A stretch of 64,000 nucleotides of DNA from Aliiglaciecola sp. M165. Lineage in GTDB: Bacteria; Pseudomonadota; Gammaproteobacteria; Enterobacterales; Alteromonadaceae. Positions 8,744 through 17,895 of the stretch are shown piece after piece. The stretch is from positions 62,001 through 126,000 of the forward strand of contig NZ_VKKH01000008.1 of NCBI RefSeq assembly GCF_007197995.1. The letters run 5' to 3'. Each line of letters begins with the position of its first letter. The stretch's first letter is position 1. The position numbers were made by a program, and so were the translations under genes. Below the pieces are notes generated by a model. It was given only the letters and a program-made list of their open reading frames with translations. It had not been told where the DNA came from and did no database searches.

Positions 8744-8864
8744 TTCACGTACCTTGTCACGTTAATTGTCCTAATAATAGAACAGTGAGTTCATTTTTTG
8801 GCTATTTTCTTAACAAATAACAACGTCTATTGTTTGTCTATCGAAAAACTCGAGGAGCGAACCA

Positions 8865-9749
8865 ATGAATTTAGTTAATCCTGTCGTCAATTTAGATGAA
8901 CCCATTATTAGCTTCGGCCCTAAATCGGTGGGAGTACCATTTTCTATCGGTGATGGGTTTGACGCTTTATCTTTTCGGCACAGCAGTTTCAATACCGGTT
9001 TCGACCCATTAATTATGGTAGATCACTACATGATGAATGCACCAACATTTGGTGCTCATCCTCATGCTGGTTTGTCTGCCGTGTCGATTTTGTTTGAAGA
9101 TAGTGTCGGAAAATTCCACAACACAGATTCAATGGGTAACGATTTTGATCTTGAGCCTGGAGATTTATATTGGCTAAAAGCGGGCTCAGGGGCCGTTCAT
9201 GACGAAAGGCCGCGTCCGGGGGCGAAAATTCACGGACTGCAAATGTTTGTCAATATTCCGAATAAAGACAAAAATACTCGACCTGACTCACTTCATGTTA
9301 AATCCAGTGATATGCCAATCATTGCAGGGGATGGCTCAAGAGTCAGGCTTGTTTTGGGCAGCTATCTGAATGTGAAAAGCGCAGAGTCTCCCTCTACGCC
9401 TATTAACATTTTGGATGGCAAACTAGACGGCGCTAGTGACTTTAGGTTTCATTTGGAAGCGGGATTAAACACCTGGGTCTATGCCGTTTCAGGTATGGTG
9501 GGCTTAACTTTGGGTGAGTCCGAACTGATGTTGCAAAAGGGCGAATCAACTGTAATAGAAGGTGGGCAAGCTAAAAGTATTGTGACTTTATTCAATCAAG
9601 ACTCAAAAGAAGCACATTTTGTTATTGTCTCAGGTAAACCATTAAACGAAAGCTTTGTGCAGCAAGGTCCGTTGGTCGCGTCCGACAATGAGGCGATGAA
9701 TAATGTCATCGCGCGGGAAGCTGCAGGGTTGTTTGGCTCAATCTCATAA
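8865..9749 (+). CDS. Pirin family protein
   Basis: 294 residues, a bicupin pirin. The N-terminal metal site is recognisable: PHPHAGLSAVSILFE near residues 65-80, then KFHNTD and the conserved GDLYWLKAGSGAVHDE with the third and fourth ligands. Pirins bind Fe and act variously as quercetin dioxygenase or redox-sensitive co-regulators; which applies here cannot be told. GAGGAG at 8850-8855 supports the start. The gene is divergent from the LysR gene and followed by a small DUF2798-like gene 37 bp downstream. Confidence 0.9.
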   Translation: MNLVNPVVNLDEPIISFGPKSVGVPFSIGDGFDALSFRHSSFNTGFDPLIMVDHYMMNAPTFGAHPHAGLSAVSILFEDSVGKFHNTDSMGNDFDLEPGDLYWLKAGSGAVHDERPRPGAKIHGLQMFVNIPNKDKNTRPDSLHVKSSDMPIIAGDGSRVRLVLGSYLNVKSAESPSTPINILDGKLDGASDFRFHLEAGLNTWVYAVSGMVGLTLGESELMLQKGESTVIEGGQAKSIVTLFNQDSKEAHFVIVSGKPLNESFVQQGPLVASDNEAMNNVIAREAAGLFGSIS

Positions 9750-9786
9750 AGAAACAAGTTTTCGTAAGTTGAAAAAGGGAAAAGGC

Positions 9787-10032
9787 ATGTTTAAGCACAA
9801 AATTGAAAACAGCATTTTCACGCTGTGCAGGAGTGTATTGATGGTGCTTGTTATGTCCGGAACGCTGTCATTTTATTGGACAGGCATAAATATAGATACA
9901 CCATCTCCGAATACACTGGTTGAATTAACGCTTAGCTGGCTTCAAGCCTGGGGTGAAAGTTTCTTAATTGCTTTGCCAATTAGTCTTATTGTTGGACCCT
10001 GGATAAACCGTTACGTAAAGCGGGAATCATGA
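9787..10032 (+). CDS. DUF2798-like small membrane protein
   Basis: 81 residues from ATG 9787, preceded by AAAAGG; a longer frame would overlap the pirin gene. There are two membrane segments (about 13-30, FTLCRSVLMVLVMSGTLSF, and 55-72, SFLIALPISLIVGPWI). The length and ending (GPWINRYV) are typical of the DUF2798 family. Function unknown. Probably co-transcribed with pirin. Confidence 0.72.
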   Translation: MFKHKIENSIFTLCRSVLMVLVMSGTLSFYWTGINIDTPSPNTLVELTLSWLQAWGESFLIALPISLIVGPWINRYVKRES

Positions 10033-10410
10033 AGTAGTACGGTAGACTTTTAACGCAATTAATAAGCAATTTGACATTGTACAACTGTGGTCCCAGGTTT
10101 ACGCACCTTTAGCGTCAATGCAGGTCGATAAGGAATATTGTGCGGATATCAAATTGTTCTATACGGCAAAAAACGAGTCTCAAAACCTGGGTTTCTTGCC
10201 CTTGGCAGCATATAAACGGCATTCGACAAAACTAATCTGTATTCATTCATTTTAAATGGGGCATTATCGCTTGCGTTTATTTAATCCTAAGAAATGATTT
10301 TCATGTAACACATTCGAACGATGTGCATCAAAAAGCATACGCTGAGTAAATTTTAGCCTTAAACACTTCGTTATAGTGCTTTTATCTTAACCTTAAAGAG
10401 TAAAAGCAGC
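10033..10410. other. Intergenic region upstream of the NmrA-like gene
   Basis: 378 bp without a gene. A 9-bp inverted repeat (CCCAGGTTT at 10092-10100, AAACCTGGG at 10183-10191) is the only structure noticed and may be chance. A promoter for the next gene must lie towards the right end. Confidence 0.5.
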
Positions 10411-11244
10411 ATGAAACAAAACACAAACAAATATTTAATTATTGGCGCAACAGGTAAAACCGGTGCACGTGTTTATAACAAACTAAATGAGCTGGGTTTA
10501 AACGTAAAAGGGGCGAATCGACAGGGTGAAATTCACTTTGATTGGCGCGCTCCAGAAACATGGGCAGCTGCGCTAATGGGTATTGATTCGGTGTACTTAA
10601 CGTATTACCCAGACCTTGCCATACCCGAAGCGCCTGAAGATATTGCGAAATTTTGTGCGCTAGCAAAGATAAAGGGTGTAAAGCACATTACGTTGCTGTC
10701 AGGGCGAGGAGAGCCCGCGGCGCAGGTTTGTGAAGAGATAGTGCAAAAGTCAGGGATAAGCTGGACTGTTGTGCGAGCAAGTTGGTTTAATCAAAATTTT
10801 AGTGAAGGAATGTTTCGAGCTTTCGTTGACGCAGGCACAATCGCATTACCAGTTGGCGCAATTACTGAGCCATTTATTGATGTTGAAGATATTTGTGATG
10901 TCGTTGTCGCGTCTTTGTTAGATACTCGGCACAGCGGAAACCTGTATGAAGTAACAGGCCCTGAGCTTCTGAGTTTTGTCCAACTTGCAGATATATTCAC
11001 TGAAGAACTTCATCGCTCTGTTGACTTTGTGCAGATATCACACGCAGCCTTTGGTGCTAACTTGCAGCATAATAATGTCGATCCGAAGGCCATTGAAATG
11101 CTCACCTATTTATTTACAGAAGTTCTTGATGGCAGAAATGAGTTCATTGCCGACGGTGTAGAACGGGCATTGGGTCGACCGGCAAGGCGTTTTAAAGAAT
11201 TTGTATCTGCAAATCGCCTTGCGTTTTTAGGAGGCTCCCAATGA
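10411..11244 (+). CDS. NmrA-like NAD(P)-binding atypical short-chain dehydrogenase
   Basis: 277 residues. The N-terminal Rossmann motif is LIIGATGKTGARV (residues 9-21), the GxxGxxG form of NmrA/SDR-a5 proteins. A YLTYYPDLA segment and HITLLSGRGE follow. No canonical YxxxK active site is visible at the expected place, as in NmrA-like members that act as sensors or quinone/azo reductases. The last codons overlap the next gene by ATGA (11241-11244), so it is coupled to the DUF1772 protein. Confidence 0.82.
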   Translation: MKQNTNKYLIIGATGKTGARVYNKLNELGLNVKGANRQGEIHFDWRAPETWAAALMGIDSVYLTYYPDLAIPEAPEDIAKFCALAKIKGVKHITLLSGRGEPAAQVCEEIVQKSGISWTVVRASWFNQNFSEGMFRAFVDAGTIALPVGAITEPFIDVEDICDVVVASLLDTRHSGNLYEVTGPELLSFVQLADIFTEELHRSVDFVQISHAAFGANLQHNNVDPKAIEMLTYLFTEVLDGRNEFIADGVERALGRPARRFKEFVSANRLAFLGGSQ

Positions 11245-11678
11245 CTGGAATAACTATCCTTACTTTAATTGAAGCGCTGCTTCAACTATCGATGATCGTC
11301 ATGGTCGGTCTTTACTTCGTTTTCAGTAATACTGTCATGGGTGCGTTATCGCAACGCACCGACGGCGCCTCTACCATGGTCGAAATTAACAAACAGATCC
11401 TTAATCCAACCTTTTTGGTGTGTTTTGCTGTTTCAGGTCTCGCTGGGCTGTATTTTTTTCTCTTTCACTGTGGATTTTTATCTTTGGCAGGGATTATTTT
11501 TTTCACTGGAACAACCCTGGTTACCGCACTTTTCAACGTTCCATTAAATAATCAATTGCTAGATGCTACAGGTGAAAGTTTAGGAACTGTTTGGCAAAAA
11601 TATCTCGATAAATGGGTGTTTTGGAATCATGTGCGGACAGCGTCAGCAGTCTTATCAAGTTTGTTGTTATTTATCTAA
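11241..11678 (+). CDS. DUF1772 / anthrone-oxygenase family membrane protein
   Basis: 145 residues with four hydrophobic helices and the signature FNVPLNNQL, then W..Y...W..WNHVRT near residues 97-132, typical of DUF1772. Some family members are anthrone oxygenases. Here the substrate is unknown. AGGAGG precedes the start. It overlaps the NmrA-like gene, so the two form a redox pair expressed together. The AraC-type regulator follows. Confidence 0.82.
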   Translation: MTGITILTLIEALLQLSMIVMVGLYFVFSNTVMGALSQRTDGASTMVEINKQILNPTFLVCFAVSGLAGLYFFLFHCGFLSLAGIIFFTGTTLVTALFNVPLNNQLLDATGESLGTVWQKYLDKWVFWNHVRTASAVLSSLLLFI

Positions 11679-11787
11679 TAAATTAAAAATTGAAGTGATC
11701 CAAAACAGCAAAACGGTTTTTAATCAAAATGCTGCTAATCTTCACAGTAGATTTAAATTTAAAGAGGGAAAACGGGGCAATTGCGCA

Positions 11788-12762
11788 ATGAACTTTGACT
11801 ATAAAAACCGAATAAGCACCCGAATTAAAGATCAGCCAATAGGAAGGTTGCTTGACAGCCTTCGCATGGAAAGCGCTTTTTTTACCCAATCTAGATTATC
11901 CATGCCGTGGGCGTTGAGCATGCCTGCTATGCACAATTGTATGATGTTTCACATCGTTGCAGAAGGTAGTGCATTGTTTCAGGTTGGAAATACAGAAATT
12001 CAACTGAACTCAGGCGATTTCATTCTCTTCCCAAAAGGTGAAGGACACGAGTTAAGTGATGGTATCTGTCAATCATTTACGCCTTTAGATGAGTTACCTA
12101 TCAACGCCGTGACAGAGCGTTATGAAACCCTATCATTCGGAGGTGGGGGGGCGCAAACTACTATGGTTTGCGGCGTGTTACTTTTTCAACATCCGCTGGC
12201 GATAAAGCTGTTGGGAATTTTACCGACTTTTATTGTTATCCAGCAAGATAGCGAAACACCTTCAGACATTGTGGATAACATCAGTCGTTTATTAGAAGCC
12301 GAAACGAGTACAATTGGTATGGGTGCGGAGGCAGTTATCGCGCGCTTGGCTGATATATTAGTTATCACTGCTATGCGTCAGCATTTGCAGGATCTCAGTG
12401 AAGATAAAATCGGTTGGTTGGGAGCGCTGGAAGATGATCGAATTGGTCATGCGTTGAAGCTTATCCACGATAGTCCCGATCATCACTGGTCGTTGGAGGA
12501 ATTGGCCCATGATGTAGGTATGTCCAGAACGAGCTTTGCACAGCAGTTTAAACGACTGGTTGGTAATACGCCCATGGAGTATTTAACGGAGTGGCGAATG
12601 TCTTTGGCCTATTCTAAGTTACAGCTTTCTAAAGACTCTATGTTGGTGATAGCGCTGGATATTGGCTACCAATCTGAAGCGGCATTCTCAAGGGCATTTA
12701 AGAAAGTGATAGGCAAAAGCCCAAACGAAGTTAGGAAAGCATACCAGACCTCAACTGTTTAG
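11788..12762 (+). CDS. AraC-family regulator with N-terminal cupin
   Basis: 324 residues from ATG 11788 (MNFDYKNRISTR); the open frame extends upstream into the DUF1772 gene, but that part has no family resemblance. The N-terminal cupin (HIVAEGSALFQVGNTEIQLNSGD, residues ~50-75) is of the Cupin_6 AraC type. The C-terminal pair of helix-turn-helices spans about 220-320 (WSLEELAHDVGMSRTSFAQQF and ALDIGYQSEAAFSRAFK). It follows the NmrA/DUF1772 pair and probably controls it. Confidence 0.88.
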   Translation: MNFDYKNRISTRIKDQPIGRLLDSLRMESAFFTQSRLSMPWALSMPAMHNCMMFHIVAEGSALFQVGNTEIQLNSGDFILFPKGEGHELSDGICQSFTPLDELPINAVTERYETLSFGGGGAQTTMVCGVLLFQHPLAIKLLGILPTFIVIQQDSETPSDIVDNISRLLEAETSTIGMGAEAVIARLADILVITAMRQHLQDLSEDKIGWLGALEDDRIGHALKLIHDSPDHHWSLEELAHDVGMSRTSFAQQFKRLVGNTPMEYLTEWRMSLAYSKLQLSKDSMLVIALDIGYQSEAAFSRAFKKVIGKSPNEVRKAYQTSTV

Positions 12763-13064
12763 CCTTTGAGACCAAATTACTCCCTGCCTTTGACGTTACA
12801 AAGGCTTGTTGTACCAACCTCATTGGCATTAAAACCTCCTTTGTCTCTATTACTTACAAACATAAGGGCTAGAAAACGCACTTTTGTTAGCCTATCCAAA
12901 CCTCAGGTTATTTAACTACTAATTCTTCAGAATATACGAATATAAACAGCAAATTCAAACGCCGCGAAAGTGTACGTTCTGCAAAAAATTTTGCTTGCTG
13001 AATCAAAAAACAATAGATGGAAAAACTTATGCTTTTCCTCAGGTAATCAATAGAGAGTTTCCTG
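12763..13064. other. Intergenic region after the AraC gene
   Basis: 302 bp without a gene. It begins with a possible terminator hairpin (12786-12805) and otherwise shows only AT-rich sequence leading to the serine hydrolase gene. Confidence 0.5.
12786..12805 (+). terminator. Possible weak terminator hairpin
   Basis: GCCTTTG and CAAAGGC form a 7-bp stem with the 6-base loop ACGTTA, followed by TTGTTGT. It lies just after the AraC stop. The T-run is poor, so confidence is low. Confidence 0.4.
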
Positions 13065-14351
13065 ATGAAAAAAATTTTAATCTCTTTATCTGTAATCGTT
13101 ATTTTTTCGGGTGCTTTTGGCGCCCTGCGTTTCACAGCATTGTTGCAAGGTTGGTTTTTGACACCCTGGGCAGAGTCTGATGATAGACAGACTTTTACAA
13201 CCCATTTGAAAAAGAATATCGACGAACACTTAAAAGGGAATGTAGTTTATGGACTCATAGAAGATGGCGAAATTGTGGACAGTTATTTCGCTTCCGTCGG
13301 TAAACCTGTAAACGAACAATCAGTATTCGGTGTTGCGTCTGTAGGTAAATGGGTTACTGCGATGGCCGTAATGCGTTTGGTCGACAAGGGGATTTTAGAT
13401 ATAGACGCGCCTGTGTCACAATATTTAAAGCGCTGGCAACTTCCTGCTAGCCAGTTTGATAATGACTTGGTAACGTTACGTCTTTTACTGAGCCATACCG
13501 CTGGCATTGAAGACGGGCTTGGCCATAATGGATTTGCTCTCAATGAACCTATCCAGCCTCTGACTGAGCATCTAACCCTTGCCGCTGATGCTGATCCAGG
13601 GGTAAATGCCAGAGTCGTTGTGACATTGCCCCCAGGCGAGACATGGAACTACTCTGGTGGTAGCTATAATCTTATTCAATTAATTGTTGAAGATGTCACC
13701 CAGCAAAGCTTTCAAGATGCAATGCATCAGTTGTTGTTTGCACCACTTGGTCTACAGAATACACATTTTCAAGTCAATCGCAGCAACCCATTACTCGCTG
13801 ATTATTATGGCGAAGCTCAAGAAGCTCAACACTACCCAAACTACACTTCTTTAGCTGCAACGGGCTTGTACACAAATTTAACTGAAATACATAAATTAGT
13901 CTTAGAAAACCTAGCTGTAGACTTTCGTAACAAAACTTCGTCCTCTTTATTGAGCGAAAAAAGCTTGATTCAGATGCGACGGCCCCAAGCCTTTGTTGGT
14001 GGACAACCTATTTGGGGAGCTGGAGTGATGCTGTTTGCGCCTACTGACACAGGTCACATTATAGGCCACGGAGGCAAATCTCCTTATCTCAATGCAACAG
14101 TGCGTTTTGACCCCGACAAAGGAGACGGATTTATCATGTTTCAAACCGGAAACGACCAAGCCCTTGCTTCAGATATGGCTACCCAATGGACCTTATGGAA
14201 AACCGGTAAACCTGATATTTACCTGGTCAATAATCGAGTGAATAAAGTTGTACAGGACACCATATTAGGGACATTTATAATAATCTCGATTGTGTTGATT
14301 TATTGGGGGTGGGCAATTCACGAGGCAAAAAAATATGAAGTTACGCTTTAG
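13065..14351 (+). CDS. Serine hydrolase of the beta-lactamase / penicillin-binding fold
   Basis: 428 residues. It has a signal/anchor peptide at residues 3-27 and the catalytic motif SVGK (Ser92, Lys95). The second motif is YSGGSYN, where class C enzymes have YxN, and the third is GHGGKSP. The C-terminus carries a membrane helix (about 398-418, TILGTFIIISIVLIYWGWAI), so the enzyme is probably tethered to the outer face of the inner membrane. This architecture is that of esterase/peptidase-like members and not a proven beta-lactamase. It is transcribed alone. Confidence 0.85.
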   Translation: MKKILISLSVIVIFSGAFGALRFTALLQGWFLTPWAESDDRQTFTTHLKKNIDEHLKGNVVYGLIEDGEIVDSYFASVGKPVNEQSVFGVASVGKWVTAMAVMRLVDKGILDIDAPVSQYLKRWQLPASQFDNDLVTLRLLLSHTAGIEDGLGHNGFALNEPIQPLTEHLTLAADADPGVNARVVVTLPPGETWNYSGGSYNLIQLIVEDVTQQSFQDAMHQLLFAPLGLQNTHFQVNRSNPLLADYYGEAQEAQHYPNYTSLAATGLYTNLTEIHKLVLENLAVDFRNKTSSSLLSEKSLIQMRRPQAFVGGQPIWGAGVMLFAPTDTGHIIGHGGKSPYLNATVRFDPDKGDGFIMFQTGNDQALASDMATQWTLWKTGKPDIYLVNNRVNKVVQDTILGTFIIISIVLIYWGWAIHEAKKYEVTL

Positions 14352-14562
14352 GTAAATATTTAGACAGTTTTCAAGCCGCTTTGATCTTTTGAAAAGTTAA
14401 TATTTGCTTCTAAATTAAACTTATATTCTATGTTTGTAACATCGCCAACCAAAAAGTTGTTCTGGCTCAATTGACCAGTGCAAATTACGAGTTACAGTGT
14501 ATCGAATGCGACGATTTAAACTATATCGATTTTTTCTGCGACTTACCTAAAACAAATCCAAC

Positions 14563-15558
14563 ATGAATCAAACCATGCGAATTTCCTTTGTTTTAATTCT
14601 CTTTTCCTGTGTTTGCTCTCCAACGAGTGTTGCGCAGGCCCATTCACTATTCATACAACACGTAATTTACTTGTCTTCTGACGAATTAAAAGGAAGGGGA
14701 TCAGGCTCGAATGGGATCTTGGAAGCGGCGCGATACATTGAAAAGCAATTCAAACAAATCGGATTAAAACCCTACTCGCAACAAACATATCTGCAACCTG
14801 TAGCCATAGCTGATCCAGAGCTGAGAGAGAACAACGTAATTGGTTGGTTGCAAGCAGCAGAAGAAACTTCACGTTCACTTGTTTTTATGGCTCTCTACGA
14901 TGGGTTGGGTGTACGAACAGGAGGTAGTGAGGGGGACGATGTTATCTTTAACGGTGCGCGAGATAACGCCACCGGTGTGGCCGCATTAATTGAGCTTGCA
15001 CGACGATTAGCGCAACGGCCAACCATAAATCATAACATTGTTTTCATAGCCACAACTTTGGAAGAAGTGAATTTTGGCGGGAGTCGTCAATATGTGGATT
15101 CGCCGCTTTTTCCTTTGCATGATATTTCACTGGTGTTGAATATTGATGGTTTTAACGTCAGCGGACCGAGAAGTGATTTTTTTGTGATGCCTCGTAAGGG
15201 TATAAACATGCTTAATGATATCAAGCGTGTTGCGCTTAACCTTGATTGGCAGTATTCGCCGCAAGAATGGGTGGATGTCATGAATCAGAGATTTGATAGT
15301 GCTGTCATGCTGTCACATGGTGTTCCAGCAATCACAATATGGACTGGAAATACTTTGAAAAACGGTCAGCCAGCGCCTTCTGTTGCATTGGGCGATATTC
15401 ACAGTGTTGAAGATGAGATTAATGAGTTTTGGAATTGGGAAGGTGTCGATGCGCATTTATCACTCTATCTAGCCGTGGCGAATTTTTATCTTGAGCATCC
15501 CGGGACCGCGAAAGTGACCAAACCAGAATTATTCACGGTACGCCTAAAAGACAAATAA
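14563..15558 (+). CDS. M28-family peptidase homologue with altered metal ligands
   Basis: 331 residues with a signal peptide ending near AQA. The M28 fold is clear: SSDELKGRGSGS at the N-terminus, GARDNATG (Asp134), TTLEEVNFGGS (Glu167/Glu168) and LNIDGF (Asp195). Two zinc-ligand histidines expected in the family are absent. The usual HYD motif reads LYD (Leu111), and the usual SDH motif reads FDS (Ser246), although a His lies nearby at 252. It may be inactive, use one metal, or have another role. It lies next to the hydroxyproline cluster and could have derived from a peptidase feeding it, which is inference. Confidence 0.8.
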   Translation: MNQTMRISFVLILFSCVCSPTSVAQAHSLFIQHVIYLSSDELKGRGSGSNGILEAARYIEKQFKQIGLKPYSQQTYLQPVAIADPELRENNVIGWLQAAEETSRSLVFMALYDGLGVRTGGSEGDDVIFNGARDNATGVAALIELARRLAQRPTINHNIVFIATTLEEVNFGGSRQYVDSPLFPLHDISLVLNIDGFNVSGPRSDFFVMPRKGINMLNDIKRVALNLDWQYSPQEWVDVMNQRFDSAVMLSHGVPAITIWTGNTLKNGQPAPSVALGDIHSVEDEINEFWNWEGVDAHLSLYLAVANFYLEHPGTAKVTKPELFTVRLKDK

Positions 15559-15620
15559 ACTGCGAAGTTCAAGTATCGAGTAGTGCAAAAAACGGGGCCG
15601 GTCACATTATTTGATTAATT

Positions 15621-16877
15621 TCAATCAAACCTATTAATACTAAACGGTTCCAATTCAATACTTGATGGTTTTTTACAAACCAATTCCGCGATTAATTTTC
15701 CGGTTATTGCTGCTTGGGTCAGACCCAGATGCTGGTGACCAAATGCAAAAAATAATCGATCATGCTTAGGTGCTCTGCCAATTACTGGTAGAGAATCAGG
15801 TAGGGAAGGGCGCATTCCCATCCAGTGTTGGCCATCTAAACTTTCAGTAATGTTGATTCCATCAAGCAGTTTTGTGCTGTGCGAAGCCAGAGCAGTCGCG
15901 CGCTTTTTGTTACTTTTTGTATTTAGTCCTGCAAATTCTACGGTACCAGCTAACCGCAGTCCGGAAGTCATTGGCGTCATGATAAATTTGCGTTCGTATG
16001 AGGCTATCGGACGGTTTATATTAGGGTGGTTTTTGACCATGTAGTGGTATCCGCGTTCGGTATCCAAAGGCACCTTGTATTTCAGTGGTGTAAGCAGCCT
16101 TTTGGACCATGCACCAGCAGCAAGGATAGCTGTGTCACAGTGGATAGTTTGCAGGCTAGTACTGATCCTGACTTTTTCCTTTGACTGTTCGATTGAGTGC
16201 ACATGCTCCTGCACAAACTGGCCTCCTTGGGCCATAAAATATTCAAATAAGGATAAACAGAGTTTTTCAGGGTCTTGAGTGTGGCCCACATCAGGGAAAT
16301 ACAGAGCATAAGTAACGTTACTCGATAGCGAAGGTTCCAAATTTTTTACTTGGCTTCTACTCAACAGTTCTACTCTAATGCCATTGTCTAGGTATTTGTT
16401 TTTAATTTGCTCGATAATTTTTAGGTCAGTATTTTCGAAGGTCATCAAACTGCCTTGTTTAATCAACAAATGCGATAATCCTGCTTGTTCCAGCAATTCA
16501 TCGTATGCCTCTATCGCCTTAATATTTAGGGTTTTCAGGGCTTTGGAATGACGCTTGAAACGCGCTGGTAACATGTTGACAAAAAAACGAATAAACCATG
16601 GCATCGCAAATGGCAAATAAGCAAGCCGGATCTTTATTGGGCCATTAGGACTAAACAGCATTTTCGGTATATGTTTCAACAAACCTAGTTCTGCCAAAGG
16701 AAAGACCTGTTCTGTAGCAAAATGCCCTGCATTGCCTTTGGAGCAACCTTGAGCGACACCGACTTTATCGATCAGCGTCACCTTAATTCCCTGATTTTGC
16801 AATTTTATTGCGCAACACACTCCTATAATTCCTGCTCCGATCACTGCAGTTTCAGGTGCATTCTTAGATTCATTCAT
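15621..16877 (-). CDS. lhpB: FAD-dependent D-hydroxyproline dehydrogenase (DadA-like)
   Basis: 418 residues from ATG 16877 (MNESKNAPET), chosen because the FAD-binding motif VIGAGIIGVCCAIKL follows directly; the frame upstream lacks family resemblance. The C-terminal MGMRPSLPDSLPVIG and HQHLGLTQAAITG are typical of D-amino-acid dehydrogenases. In this neighbourhood it should oxidise cis-4-hydroxy-D-proline to 1-pyrroline-4-hydroxy-2-carboxylate. It is divergent from the deaminase gene, with a GntR-type operator between them. The substrate is inferred from the neighbours. Confidence 0.85.
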   Translation of the reverse strand: MNESKNAPETAVIGAGIIGVCCAIKLQNQGIKVTLIDKVGVAQGCSKGNAGHFATEQVFPLAELGLLKHIPKMLFSPNGPIKIRLAYLPFAMPWFIRFFVNMLPARFKRHSKALKTLNIKAIEAYDELLEQAGLSHLLIKQGSLMTFENTDLKIIEQIKNKYLDNGIRVELLSRSQVKNLEPSLSSNVTYALYFPDVGHTQDPEKLCLSLFEYFMAQGGQFVQEHVHSIEQSKEKVRISTSLQTIHCDTAILAAGAWSKRLLTPLKYKVPLDTERGYHYMVKNHPNINRPIASYERKFIMTPMTSGLRLAGTVEFAGLNTKSNKKRATALASHSTKLLDGINITESLDGQHWMGMRPSLPDSLPVIGRAPKHDRLFFAFGHQHLGLTQAAITGKLIAELVCKKPSSIELEPFSINRFD

Positions 16878-16906
16878 TTTGAAATTTCTGTTTTGTGAAT
16901 TAATTA

Positions 16907-16934
16907 TTGGATATTGTATACAATATACTATAGT
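16907..16934 (+). promoter_or_regulatory. Promoter with operator ATTGTATACAAT in the spacer
   Basis: TTGGAT (16907-16912) and TATAGT (16929-16934) are 16 bp apart. The spacer holds the palindrome ATTGTATACAAT (16913-16924), which extends to the 16-bp ATATTGTATACAATAT (16911-16926). The same 12-mer stands before the M24 peptidase gene. Its form suits a GntR/FCD regulator, probably the product of 20507-21175. It can also serve the divergent dehydrogenase gene. Confidence 0.7.
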
Positions 16935-16976
16935 ATGCAATCCTCATTTAACATTACAGATAAAAGGAGCTAAAAC

Positions 16977-17885
16977 ATGTCTATCGAATGGCAGGGCGTG
17001 TATCCAGCAGTTACCACCCAATTCAATCAAGATGGCACGATCAATTACGAATCTACCCAAACTATGCTGGACAACCTAATACAAGAAGGTGTTCATGGAA
17101 TCATTGTTAATGGCACAGTCGGGGAAAATTGTTCGCTGCGCCCAGAAGAAAAGCGTAATGTTATGAAAGCCGCAAAGGAAGTGGTTGATAGTCGTGTGCC
17201 TCTATTATCTGGGGTGGCTGAAACCACTACGCAATTTGCGATCGAATATAGTCAGGATGCTGAGAAAATTGGCATTGACGGGTTAATGACTTTGCCAGGT
17301 ATGGTGTATCGCTCTACCGAGCGTGAAGCCATCAACCATTATCAGCAGATCGCCAGAAACACCTCCTTACCTATTATGGTTTATAACAACCCAGTGACTT
17401 ATGGTGTCGATCTGACTATTGAAGGCATGAAGGTGCTAGTGGCAGAAAACAACATTGTTGCCGTAAAAGAAGCTACCGAAGATACTCGCCGTATCACTGA
17501 ATTATTTAACGCCTTTGATGATAGGTTCATTGTTTTTGGCGGTGTTGATGACATTGCATTGGAAAGTTTAATGTTAGGTGCCACGGGGTGGATTTCGGGT
17601 TTAACCAACGTATTCCCTCGTGAATCGGTGGCAATTTATGAGCTGGCACAAGCGGGTCGATATGAAGAAGCAAGGGAAATCTGGCGTTGGTTCTTACCTT
17701 TATTGCGATTGGACACTATCCCAACACTTGTACAGTGTATTAAGTATGCTGAGCAGCTTGCGGGCAGAGGTAGTGAGGCGGTTAGAGCACCTAGAATGGT
17801 CCTTCCAGATGCTGAAAAACGTTATGTAGAGTCCTTGTATGAGCAGGCCTTAGCAACACGCATTGATTTGTCCAAATACGCGTAA
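16977..17885 (+). CDS. lhpC: 1-Pyrroline-4-hydroxy-2-carboxylate deaminase (DHDPS family)
   Basis: 302 residues of the dihydrodipicolinate synthase/N-acetylneuraminate lyase family. It has GTVGENCSL near residue 45, the tyrosine motif VYNNP near 136, and the Schiff-base lysine in AVKEATED near 162. In hydroxyproline clusters this family deaminates 1-pyrroline-4-hydroxy-2-carboxylate to alpha-ketoglutarate semialdehyde. AAAGGAG lies before the ATG. The epimerase and aldehyde dehydrogenase genes follow within 10 bp each, so they form one operon. Confidence 0.87.
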   Translation: MSIEWQGVYPAVTTQFNQDGTINYESTQTMLDNLIQEGVHGIIVNGTVGENCSLRPEEKRNVMKAAKEVVDSRVPLLSGVAETTTQFAIEYSQDAEKIGIDGLMTLPGMVYRSTEREAINHYQQIARNTSLPIMVYNNPVTYGVDLTIEGMKVLVAENNIVAVKEATEDTRRITELFNAFDDRFIVFGGVDDIALESLMLGATGWISGLTNVFPRESVAIYELAQAGRYEEAREIWRWFLPLLRLDTIPTLVQCIKYAEQLAGRGSEAVRAPRMVLPDAEKRYVESLYEQALATRIDLSKYA

Positions 17886-17895
17886 GGAGAGGTAA

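Noticed and set aside
10092-10191. 9-bp inverted repeat CCCAGGTTT ... AAACCTGGG
   Set aside because: The arms are about 80 bp apart and short; chance is likely.
15610-15629. TTTGATT ... AATCAAA hairpin between convergent genes as a terminator
   Set aside because: The stem is almost all A/T and overlaps the dehydrogenase stop codon; too weak to call.
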